NCBI GenBank assembly: GCA_019454045.1
Contig: SKCR01037644.1
Span: forward strand, 20,520-84,519
Direction of reading: 5' to 3'
Source: Zanthoxylum bungeanum
Taxonomy: Eukaryota > Streptophyta > Magnoliopsida > Sapindales > Rutaceae
Length of the DNA stretch: 64,000 nucleotides
Notes under the pieces: model-generated
Seen by the model: only the letters and a program-made list of their open reading frames with translations
Database searches by the model: none
Told to the model about the DNA's origin: nothing
Shown: positions 24,638 to 36,890 of the stretch, piece after piece
Layout: each line of letters starts with the position of its first letter
Position numbering within the stretch: the stretch's first letter is position 1
Program-made: the position numbers and the translations under genes

Positions 24638-25680
24638 TCCAAAACATAAGTGCCCACGGCTAAAACGACAACTCGAGTCCCATTTCCAACACGGAGGTCA
24701 ATCTCTCATGAGGCCAGTCTCTTGCAAATCCCCAGATCCTGCACATCAGTACATATGTGGGTACCACAACCAGAATCAAAAATCCAATTTTTAAAACTAG
24801 AAATAGACATGTTTATTTCTATAACAAACATACCTGAAGCCGATGTCTTGCCCGTTTTAATTTCCTTCATGTATGCCTTGTACTCACGGCAGTCAAGCTT
24901 CCAGTGACCCCGTTTCCCGCACTGTAAGCATACATCTTGGGATTTGTCCTTGGGTTTCCCAGAACCCTTTGACGATTTGGCCTTGCCCTTCTTCTTATGC
25001 TTCTTCTTCTTAACACCTCCAGTCGCCTTGGGCCAAGCCTTTGGAGTCTGAGATGTTGAAGCATAGTGCGCCTCGCGCTTATTGCCCTTGAGGAGCTCCT
25101 TTTCTGCCTCACGCAGAGTAAACATCAACTCTTCAAGAGTCTGGTCTTGGTTCAACATGTTGTAGTTCATGATGAACCCAGTCCAAGTGTCGAGGAGAGA
25201 CTGTAGGATCAAATCCACTGAAGTCTCAGCCTCGAAGACTATGCCCATATGTCCAAGCTACTCAATATCAGCAATCATCTGTGAGACATGATGCTCAACA
25301 AACGTACCCTCTGACATGCGAGCGCGGAAGAGCTTCTTCTGCAACTCGTATCTTTGCGATCTAAGATTAGATCGGTGGAGATCGTGCAACTTCGCCATCA
25401 TCTCATAGGGATCCAACCCCTTGTTTTGATGATGGAATTGTGGAGTCATAGCGGCAAGCATTACCGATTGAGCAGTCGCATTGTCATCGCTATGAGTCTT
25501 CCAAAACTCTAGCTCTAGCAACTGATCAGATCAGGGCTTAGGCCCAAGAGGTCACTCTATAGTGTAGAGTAACTTCTCGGATCCCAGAACTATTCTGAGA
25601 TTCATATCCCAGTCCTGAAAGTTTGTGCCATTAAAGACGTCGCCCATGACAATATCCCTAATGCTCAATTTTCCAGTCAT
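24638..25680 (-). pseudogene. Copia gag and protease
   Basis: Gag begins M-T-G-K-L-S-I at 25680 (F-N-G-T-N-F-Q-D-W follows) and carries stops near 25550-25530, at 25255-25257 (CAG to TAG) and at 24703-24705. The capsid-like segment is followed by a zinc knuckle C-L-Q-C-G-K-R-G-H-W-K-L-D-C (about 24895-24935) and the protease active site F-D-S-G-C-G-T-H (about 24760-24780). The frame then runs up to the chromovirus insertion at 24638 and resumes at 17054. All pieces share one frame, so decay is mainly by point mutation. Confidence 0.88.
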
Positions 25681-27868
25681 TTTAACCGTAATAGTCCAAC
25701 TATTCGATTAACGATGTATGGGTACAGTCTAACTGTTACAAGAAAAATAATAATATATTAGTCCAACTAATAAAATAATTGACGAAATAATTTGAAAGCG
25801 CGTAAAGCTAAGTATTTGAACGAAATTGCAAATTCAATACTAGCCTCCCACTATTTTTCGGCGAGCCTCTAACCCTCTGTTGATTACTCGGGAAACCTAG
25901 TTTCCTAGTGGGCTAGGATCCCATTAAATAACACACAACCTTGACTTTGGCCAACAAGCTGTATGATATTTAACTAGGTAGATCTCTAAGATCAATTGGA
26001 TCTCATCCAATTCCTAGATCCGGTAGGTGGACCTCCAAGTCCGAAACATATATACAATATATATGCCAATATATCCAATATATTTTCCTACCCTGTTTCC
26101 TCTGAATCAACTAAGCCTTGGCTTTGGCACAACAAGCTTAATGATTCCAGTTAAGCGGAACCTATTGACTTTGGAAAGCTTCGTAATCGATGTCGATGGA
26201 CAAGAAATGATCTTGACTTTGGCCAACAAATCACAACTTGGACAAGACACCGATATGGAATAAAACCTTCATGATTCAAACACATCCGCGATGGACAAAG
26301 GTCTTGACTTTGGCCAACAAACCAGTGCCAATCTTGGATTTTGAGTAAGAATCACTCAATGGAAGGAAAACGCTTAATATTTTGTTGAGGGTTTTTCGCG
26401 TAAATTGGCAACCAATTTAATAATCTTTGTTAGGTCTCATCATTCACCCTTAAGCATGCATTCTAAAAGCATAATAAGGCACGGAAATAAATTAATAACG
26501 ATATGCGGATGGATATTTCACAGATTGTTCCTAGAACGAATCACTCCATTTCCTCTCCCCGGCTAGCACTATTCTTACTTCTACCCAATTACATAATACA
26601 ATTAAATAAACCTTATTAACATTGAGGGGAATTAGGTGAGAAGAGAATTACAAAGAATCAATAGAGATAAGGCTGGACACGCAGGTCCAATTTAATAAAT
26701 TCTAAATTTACAACAATTTCCAAAATTACTCTTTCCCTTCTAATATCCATCCGATATACGTTATTCATTCAACACATCCATGTATTCACACAAAGCATGT
26801 TATTCAATAAATCTAATCTAATTAATTAATCTTGAATAAAGTGATCATCCAATGTTCAAACAACGATTTGATTTTGCGCGAGTCCAACTCGTTTGAGAAT
26901 AGTACTCAAAGTACGAATTCTTGAATTATATCGAACTACAATTTAAATCTAATTAATTTGTATTCAATACTAATTCTATATTTAATTCCAAATTAAATAA
27001 CTACACTTTTTAATGTGCCTTTAAAGACTTAGATTCCAAATCTAATCTTAATGGGTCTCAAAGCCTAATTAACATCCAATGTCGTTTGTTTAATTAAAGT
27101 CCGATGGGCTTTCAATTGTTTCTTAAGGCATGGACTTTGGTCAATATGGTCAAACCCAATACCAAAGCCCAATTAAGGAATCACCCTTATTTGCCAAGAA
27201 ACCAATTTAGGCCCATATGGCCCAATTAAACTTAAAAGGCCCATTTGTCACATTTGGACTTAATGGAATGATTTAGGCCCAATTGGATCCAATTCAATTG
27301 ACTTAAATCAATTTGGCCCAACCAAGCCCATTAGGCCAAATACAACATTTAAAGCCCAATTTTAAATTAAGCCCAACTAATTAAATTTTAATTTTCCAAA
27401 TTTGAAAATTCAATTAATTAAAGTGTATTACATCAATTAATTATCTAAATTAATATTTCCAAAATACTAATTTAATCAATTAATCATGTATTAATTTGTT
27501 CAACACATGTCCAACATTTTGAAACCAAAAATCAACTCATTTCATTCTCATCTTGGTCACGGCATTCATATGGTTTTTTTGTCCGATTTCGTTTTCAATC
27601 CGATTGAATTTCAAATCAACATTTCCCAAGTGTTCAAACTCATCCAGTGATCAAAAGAACAAAAAATACCATGACATTTAGGGCAACCATACATTCGGCC
27701 AAGCCAATATTTTGGGCAAAAATTGATCCAATTAATTTTCATGAAATTGATCATAAATAACTCCAAGTTATCCATATACAATCTTGCTCAAACAAGCAAT
27801 TTTGTTAAATCATGCTCAAATCCAATTTACCCAAATTTTACTCTAATATTTTTCATGCTCAAATTAGG
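25681..27868 (-). other. Copia 5' leader, noncoding
   Basis: About 2.2 kb between gag and the primer site. It has no credible ORF. CTTGACTTTGGCCAACAA recurs at 25940-25957, 26212-26229 and 26303-26320, with a diverged copy near 26116. GGCCCAATT-type motifs are scattered over 27180-27310. The length is large for a copia leader. Confidence 0.65.
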
Positions 27869-27869
27869 C

Positions 27870-27881
27870 TCAATGATACCA
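27870..27881 (-). other. Copia primer-binding site (tRNA-iMet type)
   Basis: The minus strand reads TGGTATCATTGA, one base inside the LTR end. The first eight bases match the usual TGGTATCAGAGC site; the rest has drifted. Confidence 0.75.
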
Positions 27882-27882
27882 T

Positions 27883-29800
27883 TGTTGGTTTATACTATAG
27901 TCCTAAAATCATTCAAGCATAGAAAAACATGTAAATACATTAAAGAAGTATAGCAAAATTATACTTACAATGAGCGGTTTATGGAAGTGTTGAGTTCAAA
28001 AATTTCCTCCAAGAATTCGGCCAAGCTCCAAGTTTAATGAAGATGAAGAAGCTCCAAGCTTTGAGAGGATTCCAAGCTCTTGAGATGGTTTCCCTATCAC
28101 ATTTTATGATTCTTGTGAGTGCTAGCTCTTGGTAAATTTTTTGCAAACAAATTCACCTCTTCCCTCCTTGTGCATTCGGCAATGAAGCAAAATTGGAGAG
28201 AGTAAATTGCTTCAAAGTGGCGTGAGTGTGGAGAAAGAGAAGATGTGTGTTGACTTATCAATTTTGATTTCAAAAATCAAATAAATGATTTACCAAAGTT
28301 TTGGTAAAAGTCTTACACAAGCCATTATCAATACAAAGTGTGTAAGGCAAGTCATCATCATTGTCACCAAAACCCATCACTCAAAGTGACAAGTGATGTG
28401 ACTAGTTATGTGACTTGTGGGCCCCACTTGATTCGAAATCCTAGTGGACCCGCAAACACTCTCGGGCTCGAGTTCGCTAATTCCGAATTAACGAACTTTC
28501 CGTTGCGACGTAATTAAATCAAATTTAATTAAATAATAATGCCAAGCAAAATTACTATTCACGTCGCTAGTGAATTAATTCTAAATTAATTCATTAGCCC
28601 GAATTAAAATCCAATTTTAATTCCGCGTCGAAATCTAATTTCGTTTTATATATCGAATATATTATTTTATCGATTAATTCTGAATTAATCGTTTCTCTCT
28701 CTTCAAATAGTATTTTATCCCAAATAAAATCTCTCCGTAATTAATCCCAGATTAATTATTCTCGAATCATACGTCATCGGTGAATCTTTGGGAAGCGACC
28801 CAAGAGATCCCTGGATATGTTGGCAGCAAATCCGGTCGTCGGACTATCCGAACATGTACGTACCTCGTACTATGTTTTTACCGATTTACGAGACATGATT
28901 GGCTTCTAGCAAAGCACCGTGCCTGCCCAATTCTCCAGAAATATTCTTAATGGAATATACGATCTTTGTCAGGCGTAGTATACATAGTATTGCGTATAGA
29001 GATCCAGTATCGGATGTCACATGCAAGGCCTGGGGCTGGAATAGTGTCTGCCCCGTACGAAGCATATATCGGATTACAAGCAACTAGTCTCTTTAAATAA
29101 GATAATCATGACCTTGTCATATTATCCCGATGGTTGCAACCATTTAAAGTACCAGTTCTGTATCCCTGCGTGATCATCATCTCCATATGACTGAAGTGAT
29201 ACTTCCATCTTGACATCACACCCAATACACTAGGATTCTCAATAAACCCAGAAGAGGCGTACACAGAACCTGTTAAAGTCCTGGACGACCAAAACCAAAG
29301 CGTATTGATTGTCGCAAGTACTAGCGATGTAAGTCTTAGGTTAAGACCAAATACACCTACCTTGATGCGGATTCCCATAGACACATAGTCATACTACCAA
29401 TGGGATTCCGCGGGGTCTATCCAATGCGAAGCTGTTTCCGTACCATCGGTAAACACAACCTCCTATCACACTTGCATAAGTATCCAATACTTAAATATAT
29501 GAGAACTATGCCGTTATGCTTCCATAACACGCACAAGTGTGATACTAGTCTATTCCGTATTATCGATGTCCAGTCTTGATAATACTACGACTAGGGATAT
29601 TTAATGATTAAACCTTTATGGATTGATACTGTCTCATATCTTATAATCTGGAACTCATAATAAGGACTTTTATCATTTATATATTTAAGTAATCAAATTA
29701 CAAAATGATAAAATGCAATTTCATTGCTACATAATTAATTTGTACAAAAACCACAATGTCTTTTACAAATAGTGACGCTATGGGTCATAATTGTCTAACA
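27883..29800 (-). repeat. Copia 5' LTR
   Basis: The LTR is 1918 bp and collinear with 12216-14117. Differences are scattered substitutions plus small indels such as the extra segment near 28400, so the insertion is clearly older than the chromovirus. Confidence 0.93.
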
Positions 29801-29810
29801 CATAGTAGAC

Positions 29811-31070
29811 TCGGCTACAGTTCTGGTTCGGAACCGGAACCGAACCAGAACCATGGCCGACCGGTTCGGTTGGGTTTCGACTCCAATCCGAACCGGTGGA
29901 ACGGTTCCACCGGTTCTGCGGTTCCAACAAGAACCCTACGTCCCCAACGGCTAGTTGCCGTTGGGGGGCAGAGTGCCAATGGCTCCCTGCCCTTAATAAA
30001 AAAAAACTATTTTTTAAAAAAAATAATAGAAAAAATATAAATTACTAATATATCCCTAATAACGGTAATAAAACGGTTATATTTAGGTCCATTTTTGGTA
30101 TCCAAAAAATTCTAAAACTCTATAAATATGATTCATTTTTCATTATTTCAACACACCAAATTCTCAACTCTCTCATTTCCTACAATTCTCTTATTCTCAA
30201 TCTCAATTCATACAATTCTATTATTCTTAATCTCAATTCAATTAGTTATTATCATTCGCAATTAGTCAATTTTATTATTTTTCTTCCTAATTTCTCAAAC
30301 GAAAAATGGCAAGCTCATCTGAGAACATAATGTCAAATATGCCAACCCAAGAGAGCGGCCCTAGTGTCGATGAACAATCACGGAGAAGAGAAGTTAAGGC
30401 TCGTTCCTCGGATGTTTTCAAATTCATTTTCATTTGGAACACCTAGAAGATAATACACAACGAGCAATTTGCAACTATTGTGGGGTTACCTACAAATTTT
30501 CTGGTGGATACGGCAATGTGATTGCTGAAGAGATATTGGCAGCACTTATTTCCACTGTTGCGGTTGAGCAAGCCTTCAACTTGAGAGGTAATATATTGGA
30601 AGCTAGACAATCTTCATTACAGCCAAGCACTCTAGAAGCAACAGCTTGTGTGGATGATTGGACTCGAGCTGATCTGAGACAACAAGAAGATGCCCCCGAT
30701 GATTTTGAAGATTTGTTCAATAATGCATCTGCAACAACAAGTGCAAGCGGAACCGGAGCTGAATGATCAACTGATAATGATGATTGATAATTGTAAAATT
30801 GTAAATTTACAAAGGGGAAATGTCTTAAAATTGTAATGGAACTACGTGAGCTTTGATTCCTCTCACCCCTGAAGGATACGTACGCAACTTAAATTTTTAA
30901 AAATTTAAGCTCAAGCTTTTCAATGTAATAAGTTTATTTATTTATAAAATTAATCTCATTTATTTTAATTTATTTTCGAAATTTAAAAAAAAAGGTTCGG
31001 AACCGAATCGAAACCGGAACCGGAACCGAACCGGTCGGTTCCGGTTCGGTTCAAGGTTCCGGTTCCACCC
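29811..31070 (+). mobile_element. Internally deleted hAT transposon, 1260 bp
   Basis: Flanked by an 8-bp target duplication with one mismatch, TAGTAGAC (29803-29810) and TAGTGGAC (31071-31078). The right terminus, inverted, reads GGGTGGAACCGGAACC, a hAT-like end; the left terminus is eroded. Both subterminal regions are arrays of GGTTCGG/CCGAACC and GGAACCG motifs (29823-29910 and 30995-31068). It encloses a fused transposase remnant. Confidence 0.82.
30306..30766 (+). pseudogene. hAT transposase remnant: BED finger joined to hATC domain
   Basis: The N-terminal piece starts M-A-S-S-S-E-N at 30306 and ends at a frameshifted stop at 30444-30446. The next frame continues with a BED zinc-finger part (D-N-T-Q-R-A-I-C-N-Y-C-G-V, about 30451-30490). 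After S-G-G-Y-G-N it jumps directly into the C-terminal dimerisation region (V-A-V-E-Q-A-F, N-I-L-E-A-R-Q-S-S-L, then D-D-W-T), ending at 30766. The central RNase H-like catalytic core, several hundred residues in family members, is deleted. It cannot be an active transposase. Confidence 0.82.
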
Positions 31071-32139
31071 TAGTGGACGAGTTGTAGTCTCGTGAGGGCT
31101 TACACCAACGATACCCACAAACGTCAAACTAATGCATACAAAAGAAAAAAGACAAGAGAAAAAAGAATAAACAAGTTAGTGACTAAACAAGTGAAACTTC
31201 TTATCCAAGTTAAGGGTTGTTTTCTTTCTTTCTAAATTACCGAATAAGTAAATTCTCCGATTATTTTTACCATTCTCCATATACACAATCAACAAAGTAT
31301 TAGTCAACTCATTGTGCCCACAATATTCATAAATGTAGTTGAAAAAAGAGTAATATTTTTATCCTAAAGTTATATCAGACTTCACACCTATTTTTAACAA
31401 TGGAATATTTTTCTGATTTTTTCAATTTTTTTTATTTATATACAATATCTTCCATCTATGTAACGAGCTTTGGGCCAGTGACTCCCAAACAAGCTGGCTT
31501 TAGGGACTAGGTGTTAAGACACCCCTACGGACTTAATTACCCGGATTTCAAATATATATAATTTTTTATAACATCTTCAATCCATGTAGCGAGCTTTAGG
31601 TCAGTGACTCCCAAACCAGTTGATTTTAGGGCACTAGGTGTTAAAACACCCCTACGGACTTAATTACTCGGATCTTAGACGTTTTTTTTATCCCATCGCT
31701 TGCGTTAGATGTTTCGTCCAATTAAATTAAGCACTGAATATTACAAACTTTTTTAATTACGACTCATGTTCGTATGTTACCATGTATGTTGATAATACAT
31801 GTTAACTGAGCATATGAAGATCCATTTTAGTTAGTTTTATGGGGAATTCCCAAATTAAATAATTCCAAAGGAAATAAACAAAAATTAATTTGTTACGAAA
31901 TAGGTTAAGATACGTCTAAGGAGTGGAAATTCCTTACACATCTATCTCAAACCAATTTCATCTGATTAGTCAAATTAAAAACACAAAAACACAAAATATT
32001 TTTTTTGAATTTTTGAATTTTTTTAAAATTATTGACTAAAAACAACACAATAAAAATAAGATACTAGTCAATTATTCCCTCCCCCAAACCTAAATGAGAT
32101 ATTGTCCCCAATGTCTTAAAAAGTAGAAGAAGAGTTTAG
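31071..32139 (-). other. Athila 3' noncoding region
   Basis: Body of the Athila element between the copia/hAT cluster and the full-length Tat. It has no ORF. At 32085-32120 the minus strand reads GACATTGGGGACAATATC followed by TTTAGGTTTGGGGGAGGG. This block is characteristic of plant Athila elements after integrase and supports the lineage call. Confidence 0.7.
31447..31686. repeat. 126-bp tandem duplication
   Basis: Two direct copies (31447-31572 and 31573-31686) share AGCTTTRGGYCAGTGACTCC and ACACCCCTACGGACTTAATT. Lies in the Athila 3' noncoding region. Confidence 0.85.
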
Positions 32140-32719
32140 AAGATTGTAGGCACTGCATTTTTGCATATAAGTCCCGATGATGAGCCTCGTAAGGAGGCAT
32201 TACCCTTTGAGTTGCGAAAGTTGCGGGAAACGAACGTCGGAAGGGAAATATCAATACCTTGTTGGATTTAATTCGTTTGCTTAGCTTCAGGTTCGCTCGT
32301 TGGATCTCTGTTTTAAAATTTATCATCGGCCTAAAACCCCACAACCTACACCAAGTTACACACCCAAGCCCACACACCACCAACAACACGCCCATAAGCC
32401 CCTCTCATAAACGCCCACAAGCCCATCAAGTCTGATCCAAAATATCCAACACATTAAATACATGTTAAAATCAAATCAAATCACCTTCCCAAATTAAATA
32501 AATCTAAATAAATCACCTTCCCAATTTAAATAAATCAAATCAAATCACATGCCTAAATTAAAGAAATCAAATCAAATCCCATGAATCCCTTTCCTAAACT
32601 AAAAAAAATCACCTTCCTAATTAAATGGATCGTTTCCTTATCACACACTAATTAAAAGATGTCCCCCATAATTGCATGATTTATTTCTTTCCTGTACAAG
32701 GACAACCCTAACTCTCTCC

Positions 32720-32728
32720 TATAAAAAG
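32720..32728 (+). promoter_or_regulatory. TATA box of Tat LTR
   Basis: TATAAAAAG, conserved at 43857-43865 in the 3' LTR and on the minus strand at 4322-4330 in element A. Conservation between separate insertions supports function. Confidence 0.65.
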
Positions 32729-33677
32729 AGACATAAACCATTCTCCCCTAGCTAGCATTCACGCCTTAGAGACAAAGAAAATAGCCCTCCCATTGCCGCA
32801 TACACAACCCCCATACAGCCCTGCATTCACCGAAAAATTACATCCTTAAAAGCCCCATGCATTACCTTGAACCTACACCCTTGAAACAGCCCATCCTTCA
32901 CCGAAAACAATAGCCTAACACAGCCCCTCAATTACCAAAACTGCACCATCAAAACAGCCTATCCTTCACCAAAAACAGTAGTCTAAAACAGTCTCTGCAC
33001 TACCGCAAAACTGTACCCCTAAAACCCCTCCATTTATCGCAAATAGTTCACCAAAACTGCACCTAAAAACCGTAAAATAGCAGCTCAAATTACCGCTGAA
33101 AACTGAAAAACAGCCATAAAACAGTCACCCAAAATACCCCCTAAATACCGCAAACTGCACCCCTAAATTACACCCTTAAACAGTCCAAAAATAGCAGCAA
33201 AAATAGCGAAAATAGCAGCCTAAAATAGAGGAAACAGCAGCCCAAAATAGCGAGGCGATGAAGGAAAACAGCGAACCAGTGAACCAGAGGAATTGTGGAG
33301 CGTTAACCCTTCCGACGGCTGTGTAACGCACTTCCAAGAGGCGAATTAAAAGGTAAGACCTAAGGGCACCCTTTTATTTATTCCCGTTCATTTTTATTAT
33401 TTATTAGTAATTCTTCGCATGCGTATTGTTGAATTATGTATGTTCTAGCCATGGGATGAATGATTTTGTGCATGTGCATGTGTATTGTCATTGTTGTTGG
33501 ATGAATGATTGAGTGTTTCCTCTCGTGGTATATCGGATGGAAACCTAGACGTAAATTCCATAGCCGAATCCAAATGGACGGTAGTGCGGTCTGTACTCGG
33601 GATACAACTCCATGTACCGCTTGGGGAAACACTCGTACATGTGTTTACGTGCTTGTAGATGTCATGTTTGCGACTCT

Positions 33678-33870
33678 GTTCGAACGCGTTATCAAACGCT
33701 ACACGAACGTATGCATTCTGCCTCGGCCCATTCTAACGCGTTATCAAAAGCTACTCGAACGTGTGCATTCTGTTTACCGTTCGAACGCGTTATCAAATGT
33801 AACTCGAACTCGTGCAATCTATTTACAGTTCGAACGTGTTTATGAACGCTACACGAACGCGCACGCACTG
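33678..33870 (+). repeat. Four-unit tandem repeat with TTCGAACG cores
   Basis: Units of about 50 bp: GTTCGAACGCGTTATCAAACG, then CGAACGYRTGCATTCTG. The same array is in the 3' LTR (44815-45000), with longer, more divergent versions in the solo LTR (58995-59265 and 59500-59595). Confidence 0.8.
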
Positions 33871-34392
33871 GACAAATTCCTTCATCATGTTTTATGCATG
33901 TTTGCCTCCTTAGTTATTCATTTCCCCATCATATGCTTAGTTAGCGCTTTTTAATATTTATGCTTTTACCGTTATTGTTTATTTATCTTTCCGCATTTAT
34001 TTTTTTTTAATATGTTCATGAAATTATATGTTTGCCATTTTGTCGACTTACTTTTATGCATGCAAACTTAGATATAGGTATTATGCAAACTTAGATATAT
34101 GTGGTATGCCAATTTAGATATAGTTTATTCTTGCGTATGTACGTTGCGTAGACTTGATTATATTATTGTACAAATCTGTTCATTACAAGTGGCATAAGTA
34201 AGGGACCATTCCGAACCCAACGGTTTGAGGTCTTCCCTTACGAGGGGTGAGTGCGGCCTTAAATCATTTCCCAGTTCACACTGGGTGGCGACTCCATTTT
34301 ATTTCTCCGGTTTAGTCCTCCGTGGGCTACTCCGTACTCCCGACCGGGCCGCGAGCCTAGAACAATGTCACCGATTTCTGTGTCCTACAGTC

Positions 34393-34410
34393 TGGCGACT
34401 CCACTGGGGA
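34393..34410 (+). other. Primer-binding site of Tat element C
   Basis: TGGCGACTCCACTGGGGA, three bases inside the LTR. It is the same as in element A. A tRNA-Arg primer is reported for Tat/Ogre elements. Confidence 0.75.
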
Positions 34411-35324
34411 TAGAGAATCGGCCCCGAAATAATGCCTTGTAATGTTTGTGATTTTTGTTTTAGTTAACCGTGTCTACAGTGGGTTTAAGGGGTTTAATCA
34501 AAGGCACTATTAGAGCTAGGTAAGGGTTTGGTGTCTTCCTTCATTCACTACCTTTCTATAAGGAAAAGCTGTGAAGACACCTAGATAATCATTTACTCGA
34601 AGCTACCATGATGGACTAATTAGGAGGACCTATTGTTTATTCCTATCACCAAGGCGATAAGAGCCTAAGAGGCTTGGGTATTTAAGAGAGTCCGCTCCAC
34701 CCTCTCTCTGGGGAATCTTCAATAAGAAATCCATTTGACAGTCAGTCATGTATCATCACTCGTTGGCACGTACCTTAGCGTATAAAAGAGGTGCGCTCAC
34801 TCGGTCGCTCGAACCCTTGAGTGGGGAGTCCTAGTTGTGGGCAATCCTTCGCCAGTGGGAGCCTTTGTCTATACCCCTATAAACCCGCATACGAACCGTA
34901 GTTGTATGACCAATAGAAAACATCCATTTATGCTTGTGTTCGGGACCATCATCATTTGGATTCAGTTGGACTTCTTATCAGGAGATATGAATTTGTTGGG
35001 CCATTTAAACTGGGATGAGTTCGTGTCCTCTGACAATTTGGTCAAAAGCTTCTAAAATACCGATGGGCCATTTTGTGTTTGGGCCTCTTATCATTTGAAG
35101 TTGTTTAGCCATGTTATCGCAAAAGTGTAAACCTTTTGGGCCTTTGCAACTGGGACAAGTTTGCACCGCGCAATAGTATGGTTGAATGCTTTGGAATGAT
35201 AATGGGCAGACTTATATATTCCATGCATCGCACGCATACATGCTAACATGCGGTTTTAAAAGACACCATAGATACCCGTTGGGTTGGGGAAGAGGGAAGA
35301 CTCGTCAAAAGGCCGTTAGCGAAC
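34411..35324 (+). other. Tat 5' leader
   Basis: About 0.9 kb of noncoding leader, collinear with 2078-3018 of element A. No gene seen. Confidence 0.7.
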
Positions 35325-36890
35325 ATGAGCGAATAAGAGAATAAGGGATCTCGCATGGATCAGCTGGAGACTGGTCTCACTAAGGTTACCGAACAGTTAC
35401 ATGCTTTGACCACCGCTATGGCTAATATGGCTGTGCCCCGTGCTGGGGGAGGCTTTGAGAATGTGAGGCGTGAAGAACCTCCGAACAGGATGAGTGATGA
35501 TATCCCTGTTTTTGATGATGACGTGGCCGAGTATGCCGCGGGAAGGATAGCCGGGTCCCAGGCAGAGTTGCAGAAACTCCGGGATCAGGTTGAGTCAGTT
35601 ACCCGCAAGCTAAAATGTAAACATGAGGATTTGCTAGACTATGAGGCGATGACTTTTGAGGAGCAGCTTCCGGCTCAATTCAAGATGTCTGACATAGCTA
35701 AGTTCAATGGGAACGGGGATCCGAGGGTTCATCTCCGATATTATGTTTCTGTGATGAGTTCAGTGGGTCTGTCGAAGCGTCAGGTTCAGAAGATGTTCGG
35801 GATGTCGCTTGAGGGAGCACCCGTGGTATGGTATCATGGCCTTGAGAGGAAGGTCAATGATGATGGGAGAGCATTGACAGAGGCCTTCCTGAATCAGTAT
35901 GTCACGGATTTGGGGATCGACTTGTCGGTTCGTGACTTGGAGAATACCAAACAGAATCCGGAGGAGAGCTTCAAGGATTATGTGGATCGCTGGAGAAGCC
36001 AGCTTCTGAAGATGCAAACTCGGCCCTCAGAGAAGGATCAGATCAAGATGATCATCAAGGGTACCAAACCCTATATTTACGGCAAACTGAGGAGGATGAC
36101 CTCCATAATTACTGATTTTCGACAGCTGAGAGAAACTGTCATGGACATTGAAGAGGAAGAAGCTGAGAACAAGAAGTTTTATAGCCTGAACAGGAGGACC
36201 GTTGGAGGACCGTCAGGAACCAAGCCCGTTTCTGCCGAGGTTGCCGCCATCAGAAACATGCGTTTCTCTAATCTAGGTAGGCTTTTGTCTAAGGTGCTTG
36301 AGAAGTTGGCGAGACAAGGGCTCCTAAAACCATTAGAAGTTACACCACTTCCGAATCCTCCCCCACCACACCTTAATATGAACCTGTATTGCCATTACCA
36401 CCAGCAAAAAGGCCATGACACCGATAATTGTGCCCGCCTCAGACATGAAATCCAAGACCTTATCGACTCCCACCAAATACCTGACCCAGAAAAAGAGCAA
36501 CCCAATACACACAGAAACCCCCTACCTAACTATCACTCTGTCCCACCACCTACCTACATGATTAGCTCCGGCCTACCTGAAAACCTTGTCCTTCAAACCT
36601 TTGACCACCAATCCTTTTGCTTGGGGATTTGGGATAGCAATAGTGAGGATGAAACAGAGCAGGGGAAGAATTTCTAGCAGGACTTCTCAAGCAGTGATGA
36701 AGAAGAGGTGAAGAGAATGACACGCAGTGGGCGTTTTTATAGTGAAACAGCGGAGAAAGGCAAATAAGTGTTGGCAGAAGGTAGAGAAGTGGCAGAGAAC
36801 GTGGATAATGTTGATGGAGATGTAGTGCTGCGTCAGTTGAAGAAAACACGAGCATAAGTAAGCATATGGGAGTTGTTGTGTGCATCTCAG
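35325..36890 (+). pseudogene. Tat gag
   Basis: The ancestral start ATG at 35325 is followed three codons later by TAA, which is a sense codon in element A. The frame then runs open from 35355 to the stop at 36675-36677 (440 codons), and fragments continue in the same frame to about 36890. A retrotransposon gag core lies at about 35690-36100. A zinc knuckle-like C-H-Y-H-Q-Q-K-G-H-D-T-D-N-C lies at about 36390-36435, in the CxxH form usual for Tat. Structural protein of the virus-like particle; inactive. Confidence 0.85.

Larger units (their letters stand above)
17050..24642. other. Target duplication TCCAA flanking the chromovirus
   Basis: TCCAA at 17050-17054 and TCCAA at 24638-24642 are identical. 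Removing the element and one copy restores the copia reading frame across the junction (…T-Y-V-L | E-L-P-S-G-H…). Confidence 0.95.
12216..29800 (-). mobile_element. Ty1/copia retrotransposon, split by a chromovirus
   Basis: Minus-strand copia element with paired LTRs (27883-29800 and 12216-14117), a TGGTATCA-type primer site and a polypurine tract. Gene order is gag, protease, integrase, RT, RNase H, which defines copia as opposed to gypsy. The flanks are CCTAG (12211-12215) and CATAG (29801-29805): a target duplication with one mismatch. A chromovirus sits at 17055-24637 between the protease and the gag-pre-integrase segment. The polyprotein carries several nonsense codons, so the copy is inactive. 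Confidence 0.92.
32145..34389 (+). repeat. 5' LTR of Tat element C
   Basis: 2245 bp, TGTAGGCACTGC to GTGTCCTACA. It carries a TATA box, a degenerate array of ACCGNAAA…CTGCACCC units (32820-33240) and a four-unit repeat with TTCGAACGCG cores (33678-33870). Confidence 0.95.

Noticed and set aside
33505..33954. 149-codon plus-strand ORF in the Tat LTR
   Set aside because: It runs through the TTCGAACG tandem array. The repetitive protein is an artefact of the repeat, and the frame is broken in the 3' LTR copy.
34393..34410. Possible tRNA gene at the Tat primer site
   Set aside because: Only the 18-bp primer complement is present, with no cloverleaf or A/B boxes.
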